This document shows, one piece after another, positions 57,001-64,000 of a stretch of DNA of 64,000 bases. The position numbers and the translations under genes are program-made. Under the pieces are notes generated by a model. The model was not told where the DNA came from. It worked only from the letters and a program-made list of their open reading frames with translations, and did no database searches. The stretch covers positions 62,001 to 126,000 of the forward strand of contig CAWAIR010000009.1 of NCBI GenBank assembly GCA_963782045.1. The letters run 5' to 3'. The stretch's first letter is position 1. Every line of letters starts with the position of its first letter. The stretch is from CAVSRC01 sp963782045 (GTDB taxonomy: Bacteria; Pseudomonadota; Alphaproteobacteria; Rhizobiales; Kaistiaceae).

Positions 57001-57346
57001 CGAAACGCGCCCCCCGAGGCCGGCCGATCTCTGGATTCGGCTTCGGCTCGAAATCAAATACCAAACACCCGTGGCAGCCGATCGGGGCTGCCAGGCAGGT
57101 CCACGTGCCGTTTTCCTCCGTTAATGAAAGGCTAACACAGAGTTTTTGCCTTGAGAACCTCTCTAAACAGAGGGTATTTAGGCAAGAACATTGACTGAAC
57201 ATCGCTTCGTCCTGGCCAAAAATGACCACAGTGACTCTGCGGCGGTCTGGATCAACTGCATTGCTTTGCACTATGCTTGGGCACGACCCAGGAAGACGGA
57301 ACTTCTGGATTTCCGTTTCCATTTCAGCGAGTTCGCGGAAAAGGCC
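57001..57346. promoter_or_regulatory. Divergent intergenic region between the giant gene and the hlyD-like gene
   Basis: This 346-base stretch must hold the promoters of the ~44 kb operon (minus) and of the adaptor gene (plus). It is less GC-rich than its surroundings between about 57110 and 57290. A 7-bp GGCAGCC/GGCTGCC hairpin lies at 57073-57092, within the leader of the giant gene. No convincing sigma-70 box pair could be assigned on either strand. A short leader frame is listed separately. Confidence 0.5.
57054..57104 (-). CDS. Possible 16-codon leader peptide before the giant gene
   Basis: A GTG start is preceded by a strong GGAGG ribosome site (57115-57119 on the opposite strand) and encodes VDLPGSPDRLPRVFGI. 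Its TGA overlaps an in-frame TTG that could start the giant protein at 57057, an arrangement typical of translational coupling. The 7-bp hairpin at 57073-57092 lies within it. This is the best ribosome site near the giant gene, but no evidence beyond that supports expression. Confidence 0.3.
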   Translation of the reverse strand: MDLPGSPDRLPRVFGI

Positions 57347-58225
57347 ATGCCAGACCGACGGCCCTCGAATACGACCCGCCTAACGAACGGGCGGCTAAAC
57401 CAACGCCTCGCCGCCACCTGCGCGGCCTGGTTCCTTGCCCTTCTGCCCGCCCTCGCGCCGACCGCGGCGGCGGCTCAGGGGGAGAAATTTGATTGCGTGG
57501 TTAAGCCGTCGATGACCGTGCACCTGGCCGCCCCGGTGACCGGGGTGATCGCCTCGATCGCGGTGGACCGGGGCGACACGGTGAAGAAGGGCGAGCCGAT
57601 CATCCAGATCGAGGCGGACGCCGAGCGCGCCTCCGTGGCGCTGGCGCGGCGCCGGGCCGAGGACCGCAGCGCTATCGACGCGGCCAAGGCCAAGGTCGCC
57701 TATCTCGAACGCAAATATGAGCGGAACAACGCGCTCAAGGCCTCCAAGGTGATCTCGACCGGCAAGCTCGACGAGTTCGCCAACGACCTGGCGCTCGCCC
57801 GCGGCGAGCTCAGCACGGCCGAGGCCAATGCCGACATCGCCGGGCTCGACCTCGCCCGCAGCGAGACCCAGCTCGCACAGAAGACGGTGACGAGCCCGAT
57901 CGACGGGGTGGTGGTCGAGCGTACGCTGGCACCGGGCGAATACTGGAACGAGCAGGATTCGATCCTGACCATCGCGGCGCTCGACCCGCTGCACGTCGAG
58001 ACCTTCGTGCCGATCGCCCTCAACGGCAGCCTCTCGGTCGGCGACAAAGCCGACGTGACCCTGGAGGAGCCGATCGGCGGCCATCATCGGGTGACGGTCG
58101 AGGTGATCGACCGCGTCTACGATGCTGCCAGCGGCACCTTCGGCGTGCGGCTGACGCTGGCCAATCCCGATTTCGCCATCCCCGCCGGCGTCCGCTGCTC
58201 GGTGTCCTTCGCGCCCGGCCCCTGA
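57347..58225 (+). CDS. HlyD/RND-type periplasmic adaptor (membrane-fusion) protein
   Basis: This 292-residue protein has a Sec signal region (AATCAAWFLALLPALAPTAAAA, cleavage near residue 42). The first half of a lipoyl-like domain follows (VHLAAPVTGVIASIAVDRGD, KKGEPIIQIEAD), then a helical hairpin (~85-150), the second half (QKTVTSPIDGVVVERTLAPGE) and a beta-barrel part (LHVETFVPIALNGSLSVGD). The ATG was chosen because the signal peptide follows; an in-frame TTG at 57191 would add 52 residues and bury it. The protein is divergent from the giant operon and no inner-membrane pump gene is adjacent. It may contribute a periplasmic segment to the giant protein's export route, but an independent efflux role is possible. 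Confidence 0.8.
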   Translation: MPDRRPSNTTRLTNGRLNQRLAATCAAWFLALLPALAPTAAAAQGEKFDCVVKPSMTVHLAAPVTGVIASIAVDRGDTVKKGEPIIQIEADAERASVALARRRAEDRSAIDAAKAKVAYLERKYERNNALKASKVISTGKLDEFANDLALARGELSTAEANADIAGLDLARSETQLAQKTVTSPIDGVVVERTLAPGEYWNEQDSILTIAALDPLHVETFVPIALNGSLSVGDKADVTLEEPIGGHHRVTVEVIDRVYDAASGTFGVRLTLANPDFAIPAGVRCSVSFAPGP

Positions 58226-58250
58226 TTCCGGCGCGCGCCCGGACGCTCAG

Positions 58251-59267
58251 TCAGGCCTTGCGGAACCGGTATTCGGTCGTCTGGGCGTATTGCTCTGCGG
58301 GCCGCAACGTCGCCTGCGGGAAATAGGCGCGATTGGCGGCGTCCGGCCACGCCTGCGGCTCGAGGCAGAAGCCCGCATACGCCCCATAGGCGATGCCCTC
58401 GAGGCCCGCCACCGGCCGCGCCGTCCGTGCCCCGTCGTAGAACTGCACGCCCGGCTCGGTCGTCCACACCTCCAGTTCGACGCCGGAGTGGGCGCCGCGC
58501 GCCGTCACCACCCGCCGCAGGTCCGTGCGGCAGGCCGAAAGACAGAAATTGTGGTCGTAGGAGCGATGCGCCTCGCCCGCTCTGTTGCGGATCTCGCGCG
58601 ATGCACGGAAGTCGAAATCGGTGCCGTCGACCGGCACCACATGACCGGTCGGGATCATCTCGTCGTCGACCGGCAGGTAGGCTCCCGCGTCGATGCGCAG
58701 GAAATGATCGAGCACGTCGCTGCGCCCGCCGTCATCGAGATTGAAGTAGCTGTGATGGGCGAGATTGCAGAGCGTCGGCCGGTCGGTTTCGGCCCGCATC
58801 TCGATCACCAGCCGCCCCTCGGGCAGAACCGAATAACGGCAGGACATGTCGAGATTGCCGGGGAAGCCCATCTCGCCGTCGGCGGCGCGATAGACGAATT
58901 GCGCCGAGCTGGCGCTATGGTCTGCCAGTTGCCACGGCCGCTTGCCGGTCCCCGCGCTGCCACCGTGCAATGTGTGCGCGCCGAGAAAGTTCCTGTCGGT
59001 CTCGAAGGTGCGCCCATCGAGGACGAAGCGCGCGCCGCCGATGCGATTGGCGCAACGGCCGGCGATCGCGCCGAAATGGGGCGAATGGGCCGGATAGGCT
59101 TCGAAGGTTTCGAAACCGAGCACGAGCGGCGCCGCATGACCCGCGAGCCTCAGGTCCTGCAGCACCGCACCCCAGCCCATCACCCGCGCGGTCAGGCCGC
59201 CGCCGGAGATCGTGACCCGCTCAACGGCCTGCCCGTCGGGCAGGCGGCCGAAAATTTCAACCGACAT
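58251..59267 (-). CDS. Aldose 1-epimerase (mutarotase), possibly acting on sulfoquinovose
   Basis: This 338-residue cytosolic galactose-mutarotase-type beta-sandwich enzyme interconverts sugar anomers. Family features include AIAGRCANRIGGARFVLDG, the catalytic His region LHGGSAGTGKRPW, LCNLAHHSYFNLD and the C-terminal catalytic Glu region GFCLEPQAWPDA. The ATG at 59267 begins with MSVEIFGRLPDG, typical of the family; a longer upstream frame is Arg-rich. It is the last gene of the sulfolactate operon, 14 bases after the aldehyde dehydrogenase. Mutarotases occur in sulfoquinovose (sulfo-ED type) clusters, so a sulfoquinovose mutarotase role is plausible; an ordinary aldose substrate is not excluded. 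Confidence 0.82.
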   Translation of the reverse strand: MSVEIFGRLPDGQAVERVTISGGGLTARVMGWGAVLQDLRLAGHAAPLVLGFETFEAYPAHSPHFGAIAGRCANRIGGARFVLDGRTFETDRNFLGAHTLHGGSAGTGKRPWQLADHSASSAQFVYRAADGEMGFPGNLDMSCRYSVLPEGRLVIEMRAETDRPTLCNLAHHSYFNLDDGGRSDVLDHFLRIDAGAYLPVDDEMIPTGHVVPVDGTDFDFRASREIRNRAGEAHRSYDHNFCLSACRTDLRRVVTARGAHSGVELEVWTTEPGVQFYDGARTARPVAGLEGIAYGAYAGFCLEPQAWPDAANRAYFPQATLRPAEQYAQTTEYRFRKA

Positions 59268-59281
59268 CTTGAACCGAAATC

Positions 59282-60739
59282 CTATGGGGCGAGACCGCCC
59301 ACGCACACATATTTGGTGTCGAGATATTCGAGAATGCCTTCGCGTCCGCCTTCGGAGCCGAGCCCGGACTGCTTCATGCCGCCGAACGGCGCCTCCGGTG
59401 TCGTGATCAGCCCTTCGTTGACCCCGACCAGTCCGTATTTCAGCGCCTCCATCACCCGGAAGGTCTGCGCCAGGTCGCGGCTGTAGAAATAGCTGGCAAG
59501 ACCGAAGGGCGTCGCATTCGCCGCGGCCACCGCCTCGTCTTCCGTCTCGAACCGGAAGACCGGCGACACCGGGCCAAAAATCTCCTCGTCGTTGAGGCGC
59601 ATCTTCGCCGTGGCGCCAGCGATCACGGTCGGCTCGAAGAACGTGCCGCCGAGCGCGTGCCGCTTGCCGCCGGCAAGCAGCGATCCGCCGCCGGCAAGCG
59701 CGTCGGCGACCAGCTCCTCGACCTTCTCCACCGCCCGCTCGTCGATCAACGGTCCCTGCTCGACGCCCGCCTCCATGCCGGACCCGACCTTGAGGCCGCG
59801 GGTGGCCGCGGCGAACTTCTCGACGAATTCGTCATGGATGCCGGCCTGCGCGTAGAACCGGTTGGTACACACGCAGGTTTGCCCTGAATTGCGGTATTTC
59901 GCGACCATGGCGCCGTCCACCGCCCGGTCGACGTCGGCGCTGTCGAAGACGATGAACGGCGCATTGCCGCCGAGTTCCATCGACGCCTTCTTGATCGTGT
60001 CGGCGCACTGGCGGAGCAGCACCCTGCCGACCTCGGTCGATCCGGTGAAGGTGATCTTCTTGACGTCCGGATTGCCCGTCAGCTCGCCGCCGATGGCCGC
60101 AGCGGGTCCGGTGACGATGTTCATCACGCCGGGGGGCAGCCCCGCCATGTCCGCGATCACCCCCCAGGCAAGGCCCGAATAGGGCGTCTGCGATGCCGGC
60201 TTGATGACGCTGGTGCAGCCGGCGGCGATCGCCGGGCCGATCTTGCGCGCCAGCATCGAGGAGGGAAAGTTCCACGGCGTGATGGCGCCGACCACCCCCA
60301 CCGGCTCCTTGCGCACCATGATCCGGCGGTCCGGCCAGGGCGAGGGTACCAGATCGCCATAGACCCGCCGCCCCTCCTCGGCAAACCACAGGATGTAGTT
60401 GGCGCCGATGGTGATCTCGCCCTTGGCCTCGGCCAGTGGCTTGCCCTGTTCGAGGGTCAGCAGCTCAGCGAGTTCGTCGAGATTGGCGAGCATGACGTCG
60501 TGCATGCGCCTGAGAATCCTGGCGCGTTCGTTGGCGGTCGTCCGGCTGAAGCTCTCGAACGCCGCCTGCGCCGCGGCGATCGCCCGCCTGGTCTCCGCCA
60601 CGCCGGCCTTGGGAACCGTGCCGAGCGCTTTCCCCGTCGCCGGGTTGGTCACCGCGAAGGTCTCGCCACTGTCGGCATCCACCCAGGCGCCGCCGATGAG
60701 GATTTGCTGTTTGCGGAAGTCTTCCATTCCGTTGGGCAT
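59282..60739 (-). CDS. NAD(P) aldehyde dehydrogenase, candidate sulfolactaldehyde dehydrogenase
   Basis: This 485-residue cytosolic enzyme belongs to the GabD/SSADH-like aldehyde dehydrogenases. Conserved residues: Asn in GAITPWNFPSSMLARKIG, general base Glu in SMELGGNAPFIVF, catalytic Cys in NSGQTCVCTNRFYA and EAPFGGMKQSGLGSEGG near the end. An AGGAG site precedes the ATG. It lies between the Ldh-type dehydrogenase and the mutarotase in the suy operon. In known sulfo-ED pathways a GabD-like enzyme oxidises sulfolactaldehyde to (S)-sulfolactate, exactly the substrate needed by the upstream genes. That assignment is inferred from context; succinate semialdehyde activity remains possible. Confidence 0.85.
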   Translation of the reverse strand: MPNGMEDFRKQQILIGGAWVDADSGETFAVTNPATGKALGTVPKAGVAETRRAIAAAQAAFESFSRTTANERARILRRMHDVMLANLDELAELLTLEQGKPLAEAKGEITIGANYILWFAEEGRRVYGDLVPSPWPDRRIMVRKEPVGVVGAITPWNFPSSMLARKIGPAIAAGCTSVIKPASQTPYSGLAWGVIADMAGLPPGVMNIVTGPAAAIGGELTGNPDVKKITFTGSTEVGRVLLRQCADTIKKASMELGGNAPFIVFDSADVDRAVDGAMVAKYRNSGQTCVCTNRFYAQAGIHDEFVEKFAAATRGLKVGSGMEAGVEQGPLIDERAVEKVEELVADALAGGGSLLAGGKRHALGGTFFEPTVIAGATAKMRLNDEEIFGPVSPVFRFETEDEAVAAANATPFGLASYFYSRDLAQTFRVMEALKYGLVGVNEGLITTPEAPFGGMKQSGLGSEGGREGILEYLDTKYVCVGGLAP

Positions 60740-60779
60740 TGTTCGCGATTCTCCTGGTTGGGTTGCCTGCGTGGGCCGG

Positions 60780-61784
60780 CTACGCCGACAACGCCCGGAT
60801 CGTTTCGACCAGCGCCGCGTCCGCCCGGATGCCGGCCCCGGCGAGGTCCCTGCGCATGGCCTGGCGCCGCCGTCCCGGCAGGCGGGCACCCTGTTCGCCT
60901 TCGACCGCTGCCGCCATTTGCGCGAAGCGCTCCACCGCGATTCCGGGTCCGAACGCCTCTGGATCGATGGCGATCAGCACCTGCCCGGTATTCGGCGGCG
61001 CGCCCTTGTCATCGAAGTACGATGTGGCCTCATAGGCATAGTTAGCGCCCATCAGCCCCGCGCACAGCAGCTCCACCATCAAGGCAAGCGCGGTGCCCTT
61101 GGCATCGCCGAGCGGCACCATGGTGCCGGCCATCCCCGCCTTGGGATCGGTGGTCGGGCGGCCCTCGGCGTCGAGGGCCCACCCCTGCGGAATGGCTTCG
61201 CCCGCCTGCGCCGCGGCCATGATCTTGCCGCGCGCCACCTTGGACAGGGAAACGTCGACGACGATCGGCTCGCCCCCGGCGACCGGGCAGGCGAAGGCGA
61301 TCGGATCGGTGCCGAACAGCGGGCGACGGCCGCCCCACGGGGCCATCGCCGCGGGCGTATTGGCGAACATCAGCGCCACCAGCCCGCGATCCGCCAACGC
61401 TTCGACGACCAGTCCGGCAACCCCCGCATGATGCGAGCGGAAGATGCCCGCGAGCGCGATGCCCTGGCTCCGTGCCATGCCGTCAAGATGGGAGATCGCC
61501 AGATCGATGGCCGGATAGGCGAAGCCGGAGCCGGCATCGATGCGCACCACGCCCGGCCGCGCGCGCTCCGCGCTGGGAGCGGCGAAGCCGTTCACCTTGC
61601 CCGCCTTGGCCTGGGCCGCGTAGGCCGGCACCCGGCGGAGACCATGCCCGGCCTGACCGGCGAGCTCCGCACCGATGAGCGCCTTGGCGACGGCGAGCGC
61701 GTTTTCGCGCGATGTCCGGCTGGCGAGGAACGCCTCGACCACCAGGGCCCGCGCCGCATCGACCGGCAATGTCACCGTGCTCAT
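60780..61784 (-). CDS. comC: Ldh-family (malate/L-lactate type) dehydrogenase, probable (R)-sulfolactate dehydrogenase
   Basis: This 334-residue NAD(P)-dependent dehydrogenase is of the malate/L-lactate (LDH2/MDH2) oxidoreductase family, not the Rossmann lactate dehydrogenases. Family features are GQAGHGLRRVPAYA, IFRSHHAGVAGLVVEALA with the catalytic His, NTPAAMAPWGG and the C-terminal ARLPGRRR. Its start overlaps the stop of the upstream hydroxyacid dehydrogenase (ATGA). ComC-type enzymes interconvert sulfopyruvate and (R)-sulfolactate; together with SlcC this inverts the stereocentre so that SuyAB can act. The symbol rests on this operon context. Confidence 0.78.
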   Translation of the reverse strand: MSTVTLPVDAARALVVEAFLASRTSRENALAVAKALIGAELAGQAGHGLRRVPAYAAQAKAGKVNGFAAPSAERARPGVVRIDAGSGFAYPAIDLAISHLDGMARSQGIALAGIFRSHHAGVAGLVVEALADRGLVALMFANTPAAMAPWGGRRPLFGTDPIAFACPVAGGEPIVVDVSLSKVARGKIMAAAQAGEAIPQGWALDAEGRPTTDPKAGMAGTMVPLGDAKGTALALMVELLCAGLMGANYAYEATSYFDDKGAPPNTGQVLIAIDPEAFGPGIAVERFAQMAAAVEGEQGARLPGRRRQAMRRDLAGAGIRADAALVETIRALSA

Positions 61785-62713
61785 GCGCCTTCCCCGAGGT
61801 GGTCGAGCACCTTGTTGGCGATCAGGTCGGAAACCCGGACGTTGGATTCCTGGGTGACCCCGGCGATGTGCGGCGTCACCAGCAGGTTCGGAATGTCCGA
61901 GAACAGCGCGCCAGCGTCCGCCTTCAGCGGCTCGTGCTCGAACACGTCGAGGGCGGCCCCTGCCAGCTTGCCTTGCCGAAGCGCCGCCACCAGCGCCGCT
62001 TCCGCGACGACACCGCCGCGCGCAGCATTGACGACGATGGTGCCGGGCCCCATCCGCTCGATGGCGCGTGCATCGATCATGTGACGGGTTTCGTCGGTCA
62101 GCGGCACATGCAGGCTGATCACGTCGGCCTCGCCGAGGAGTTGGTCCAGGCTCCGCCGTCCGGTCTCGCCCCAGGCCGGGCTGTCGGCATCCAGATAGGG
62201 GTCGAAAGCGATACAGCGCATGCCGAGCGCCGCTGCCCGCTTCGCCGTCTCGCGTGCGATGGAACCGTAGCCGACCAGCCCCATCACCTTGCCGCTCAGC
62301 TCGCGGCCGATCAGCGCCTGCCGTGGCCATTCGCCGGCAGCCACCGCGGCCGTGGCGCGATAGGCGCCGCGCAGCAGCAGCATGGCGCTGGCGATGACGT
62401 ATTCGGCCACCGCCAGATCGTTGGCGCCGGTGGCGGGATAGACCGCGACGCCGCGCACGCGGCAGGCCGCGCCATCGATGTTGTCGAGACCGACCCCCAA
62501 CCGGCCGACGCATTCGAGCGCCGGCGCGCTATCCAGCAGCTCCGGCCGCACCTGGGTGCGGTTGCGCACGATCAGCGCCCGGGCATCCGCGAGGTGGCTC
62601 GCCAGCTCCGCCGGGCACTCGACCAGGTCGGGGTCGTAGGCCGTGGCGTATCGGGCCGACAGGCGCGCCACGGCGGCAGCGTCCATGAACTCCGAAATGA
62701 CGATGGTCGCCAT
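61781..62713 (-). CDS. slcC: D-isomer-specific 2-hydroxyacid dehydrogenase, probable (S)-sulfolactate dehydrogenase
   Basis: This 310-residue NAD-dependent enzyme resembles phosphoglycerate dehydrogenase. The NAD-binding loop is GLVGYGSIARETAKRAAALG. The catalytic set is Arg in NAARGGVV, Glu in DVFEHEPLKAD and His in TPHIAGVT. It lacks the long C-terminal regulatory domain of SerA. It lies between SuyB and the ComC-like gene, overlapping the latter by four bases. SlcC enzymes oxidise (S)-sulfolactate to sulfopyruvate. The assignment is strong by context and moderate by sequence alone, since many 2-hydroxyacid dehydrogenases look alike. Confidence 0.8.
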   Translation of the reverse strand: MATIVISEFMDAAAVARLSARYATAYDPDLVECPAELASHLADARALIVRNRTQVRPELLDSAPALECVGRLGVGLDNIDGAACRVRGVAVYPATGANDLAVAEYVIASAMLLLRGAYRATAAVAAGEWPRQALIGRELSGKVMGLVGYGSIARETAKRAAALGMRCIAFDPYLDADSPAWGETGRRSLDQLLGEADVISLHVPLTDETRHMIDARAIERMGPGTIVVNAARGGVVAEAALVAALRQGKLAGAALDVFEHEPLKADAGALFSDIPNLLVTPHIAGVTQESNVRVSDLIANKVLDHLGEGA

Positions 62714-62738
62714 GACGCTTCGTCTCGCGATGAAGGCC

Positions 62739-63917
62739 TCAGGCGCTGCGGTAGAGCTTGGTCAGCACGAACTCGCGGTGACCGAGCGCTTCCGCCGCCG
62801 TGTTGCGGCCGTTGGCGGTGCGCACGATCATCTCGATGAGCGCGTCGCCGGCCTTGTCGATGGTCATGTCGCGGCGGAGAATCCCGGTAACGTCAAGATC
62901 GATGTGCTCCGACATGGTGCGCACCGTGCGCGGATTGGCCGAGATCTTGATGACCGGCACGATCGGGTTGCCGATGATGTTGCCCTGGCCGGTGGGGAAG
63001 GTGTGGACGACATAGCCCGCCGCCGCCATCAGGGTGACGCATTCCGCCGCGGCGGAAGAGGTGTCCATGTAGTAGAGGCCAGGCCCCTTTTCCGGCGCCT
63101 CGGCCGGTCCCATGGCGTCGATGTAGCGACAGCTGCGGCCGATCTTCTCGAGATTGCCGAGCGCCTTCTCCTCGATGGTGGTCAGCCCGCCGAGGATGTT
63201 GCCCTTGGTCGGCTGGCTGTCGGAGAGGTCGGAGGTCTTGTAGGGCTCGATCACCTCGTCCTGATAGGCCTGGAAGATCGCCATGAACTTCTCGCCGACC
63301 TCGGGCGTCGCCGCCCGCGCCTGGCAGATGTGCTCGCCGCCGGTGATCTCGGAGGTCTCGCCGAAGATGCCGTAAATGCCTTCCGGGATGAGCTTGTCGT
63401 ACATGTTGCCCACCGTCGGGCAGGAGCCGAGGCCGGTGGTGGTGTCGGATTCGCCGCACTTGGTCGAGATCCACAGCTCCGAGAGATCGCAGTCTTCGCG
63501 CTGCAGCTCGCTCGCCCACTGCACGAACTCCTTGGCCTTGCGCGAGGCGACGGCGATCGTGTCGAGGTCGCCTCGCTGCTCGATCGAGAAGCCCTCCACC
63601 GGCTTGCCGGTCGCCGCGATGCCGTCGACGATGACCTTGGTCCATTCCGGTTCGATGCCGATGACCACGACCGCGGCGACGTTCGGGTTGGCGCCGGTGC
63701 CGATAATGGTGCGGAAGAACAGGTCGAGGTCCTCGCCGAACTGCAAGCGGCCATAGGCATGCGGGATGGCCATCGTCCCCTTGATGTTGTTGGCCACCGC
63801 CTCGCAGGCGGCGTTGGAGATGTCGTCGAGCGGCAGGATGACGACGTGGTTGCGGACGCCGACGCGGCCGTTCTCGCGGCGATAGGCCCGGATCTTGCGC
63901 TTGCCGTAGTTGCTCAT
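62739..63917 (-). CDS. suyB: (2R)-sulfolactate sulfo-lyase, large (beta) subunit
   Basis: This 392-residue cytosolic UxaA/altronate-dehydratase-like large subunit, with SuyA, cleaves (R)-sulfolactate to pyruvate and sulfite. Diagnostic stretches are YRRENGRVGVRNHVVILPLD at the N-terminus, the metal/cluster-region cysteines in TKCGESDTTTGLGSCPTVGN, YYMDTSSAAAECVTLMAAAG and FPTGQGNIIGNPIVPVIKI. The length fits SuyB and is shorter than fused altronate dehydratases. A strong GAGGAGG site precedes the ATG, and SuyA ends 13 bases upstream. The released sulfite would need oxidation or export by genes not seen in this window. Confidence 0.88.
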   Translation of the reverse strand: MSNYGKRKIRAYRRENGRVGVRNHVVILPLDDISNAACEAVANNIKGTMAIPHAYGRLQFGEDLDLFFRTIIGTGANPNVAAVVVIGIEPEWTKVIVDGIAATGKPVEGFSIEQRGDLDTIAVASRKAKEFVQWASELQREDCDLSELWISTKCGESDTTTGLGSCPTVGNMYDKLIPEGIYGIFGETSEITGGEHICQARAATPEVGEKFMAIFQAYQDEVIEPYKTSDLSDSQPTKGNILGGLTTIEEKALGNLEKIGRSCRYIDAMGPAEAPEKGPGLYYMDTSSAAAECVTLMAAAGYVVHTFPTGQGNIIGNPIVPVIKISANPRTVRTMSEHIDLDVTGILRRDMTIDKAGDALIEMIVRTANGRNTAAEALGHREFVLTKLYRSA

Positions 63918-63930
63918 CGACGCCTCCTCA

Positions 63931-64000
63931 TCACCAGCGCTTGGTCTTGAGATTGTGGATGTGGACGTAACCGCCCTTGTTCACGTCCGCGACGATTCTG
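63931..64000 (-). CDS. suyA: (2R)-sulfolactate sulfo-lyase, small (alpha) subunit, C-terminal fragment
   Basis: Only the last 22 codons are present; the gene continues beyond the window. The fragment reads RIVADVNKGGYVHIHNLK then TKRW and a TGA stop, directly followed by a second TGA. The ending YVHIHNLKTKRW is the typical C-terminus of SAF-domain UxaA-type small subunits such as SuyA. Its position immediately before suyB supports the call. Nothing can be said about its start or promoter. Confidence 0.78.
   Translation of the reverse strand, partial: RIVADVNKGGYVHIHNLKTKRW

Noticed and set aside
57191..57346. N-terminal extension of the HlyD-type adaptor from a TTG at 57191
   Set aside because: It would place 52 unconserved residues in front of a clear Sec signal peptide; the ATG at 57347 gives a normal exported adaptor.
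58227..58243. TCCGG/CCGGA hairpin between the convergent adaptor and mutarotase genes as a terminator
   Set aside because: Only five pairs and no T-tract on either strand; too weak to call.

Overview
The window is high-GC DNA from an alphaproteobacterium, most likely Hyphomicrobiales (Rhizobiales). This is inferred from composition and from the mix of periplasmic sugar/polyol ABC transporters, an IclR regulator and sulfonate-degradation genes, not from a marker gene. No rRNA, tRNA, insertion sequence, phage gene or CRISPR array was seen.

Layout. (1) 1-3561, plus strand: the end of a polyol ABC transporter operon (permease fragment, permease, ATPase) followed by a mannitol 2-dehydrogenase, resembling the smoFGK/mtlK arrangement of other alphaproteobacteria. 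(2) 3584-8824, minus strand: an IclR regulator, a Gfo/Idh/MocA oxidoreductase, an IolD-like thiamine-diphosphate enzyme and an aldehyde dehydrogenase. They diverge from (3) 9042-13265, plus strand: a second complete sugar ABC transporter. The 217-base region between them carries three copies of a GTTGCC/GGCAAC inverted repeat, a likely operator set. Ten single-base indels lie between 6.0 and 8.2 kb.

(4) 13280-57000, minus strand: the outstanding region. One tightly packed ~44 kb gene string encodes a giant repeat protein, a DUF3467 protein, a GAF-domain HlyD-like adaptor, a PqqD-like/M50-protease/HlyD fusion membrane protein and a SecA-like ATPase lacking the usual C-terminus. The giant gene is interrupted in this sequence by four single-base insertions. 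Removing them restores one frame of about 12,430 codons. The protein has a LEPR-XLL-like motif at its N-terminus and no visible Sec signal peptide. It then has 12 strictly alternating A/B pre-peptidase-like units with four inserted lectin/LamG-like domains, 17 CARDB-like units, propellers, nine Ig-like units, an RHS-like segment, a dockerin-like module, an alpha/beta-hydrolase with a GHSRG elbow, a zinc-metalloprotease motif (HEMGHALGLTD), cadherin-like and cohesin-like modules, and an Ala-rich transmembrane segment followed by basic residues. My main hypothesis is that the four downstream genes form a dedicated maturation/export machine for this protein. A divergent RND/HlyD-type periplasmic adaptor (57347-58225) may be an accessory.

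(5) 58251-64000, minus strand: an operon with an aldose 1-epimerase, an aldehyde dehydrogenase, Ldh-type and D-2-hydroxyacid-type dehydrogenases, and the sulfolactate sulfo-lyase subunits SuyB and (cut by the window edge) SuyA. This fits (S)-sulfolactate isomerisation and desulfonation, possibly fed from sulfoquinovose.

Sixteen single-base indels, each placed by a sudden change of the conserved reading frame, break five genes. Sequencing or assembly error is the simplest explanation, but real decay cannot be excluded, especially in the dense 6.0-8.2 kb patch.
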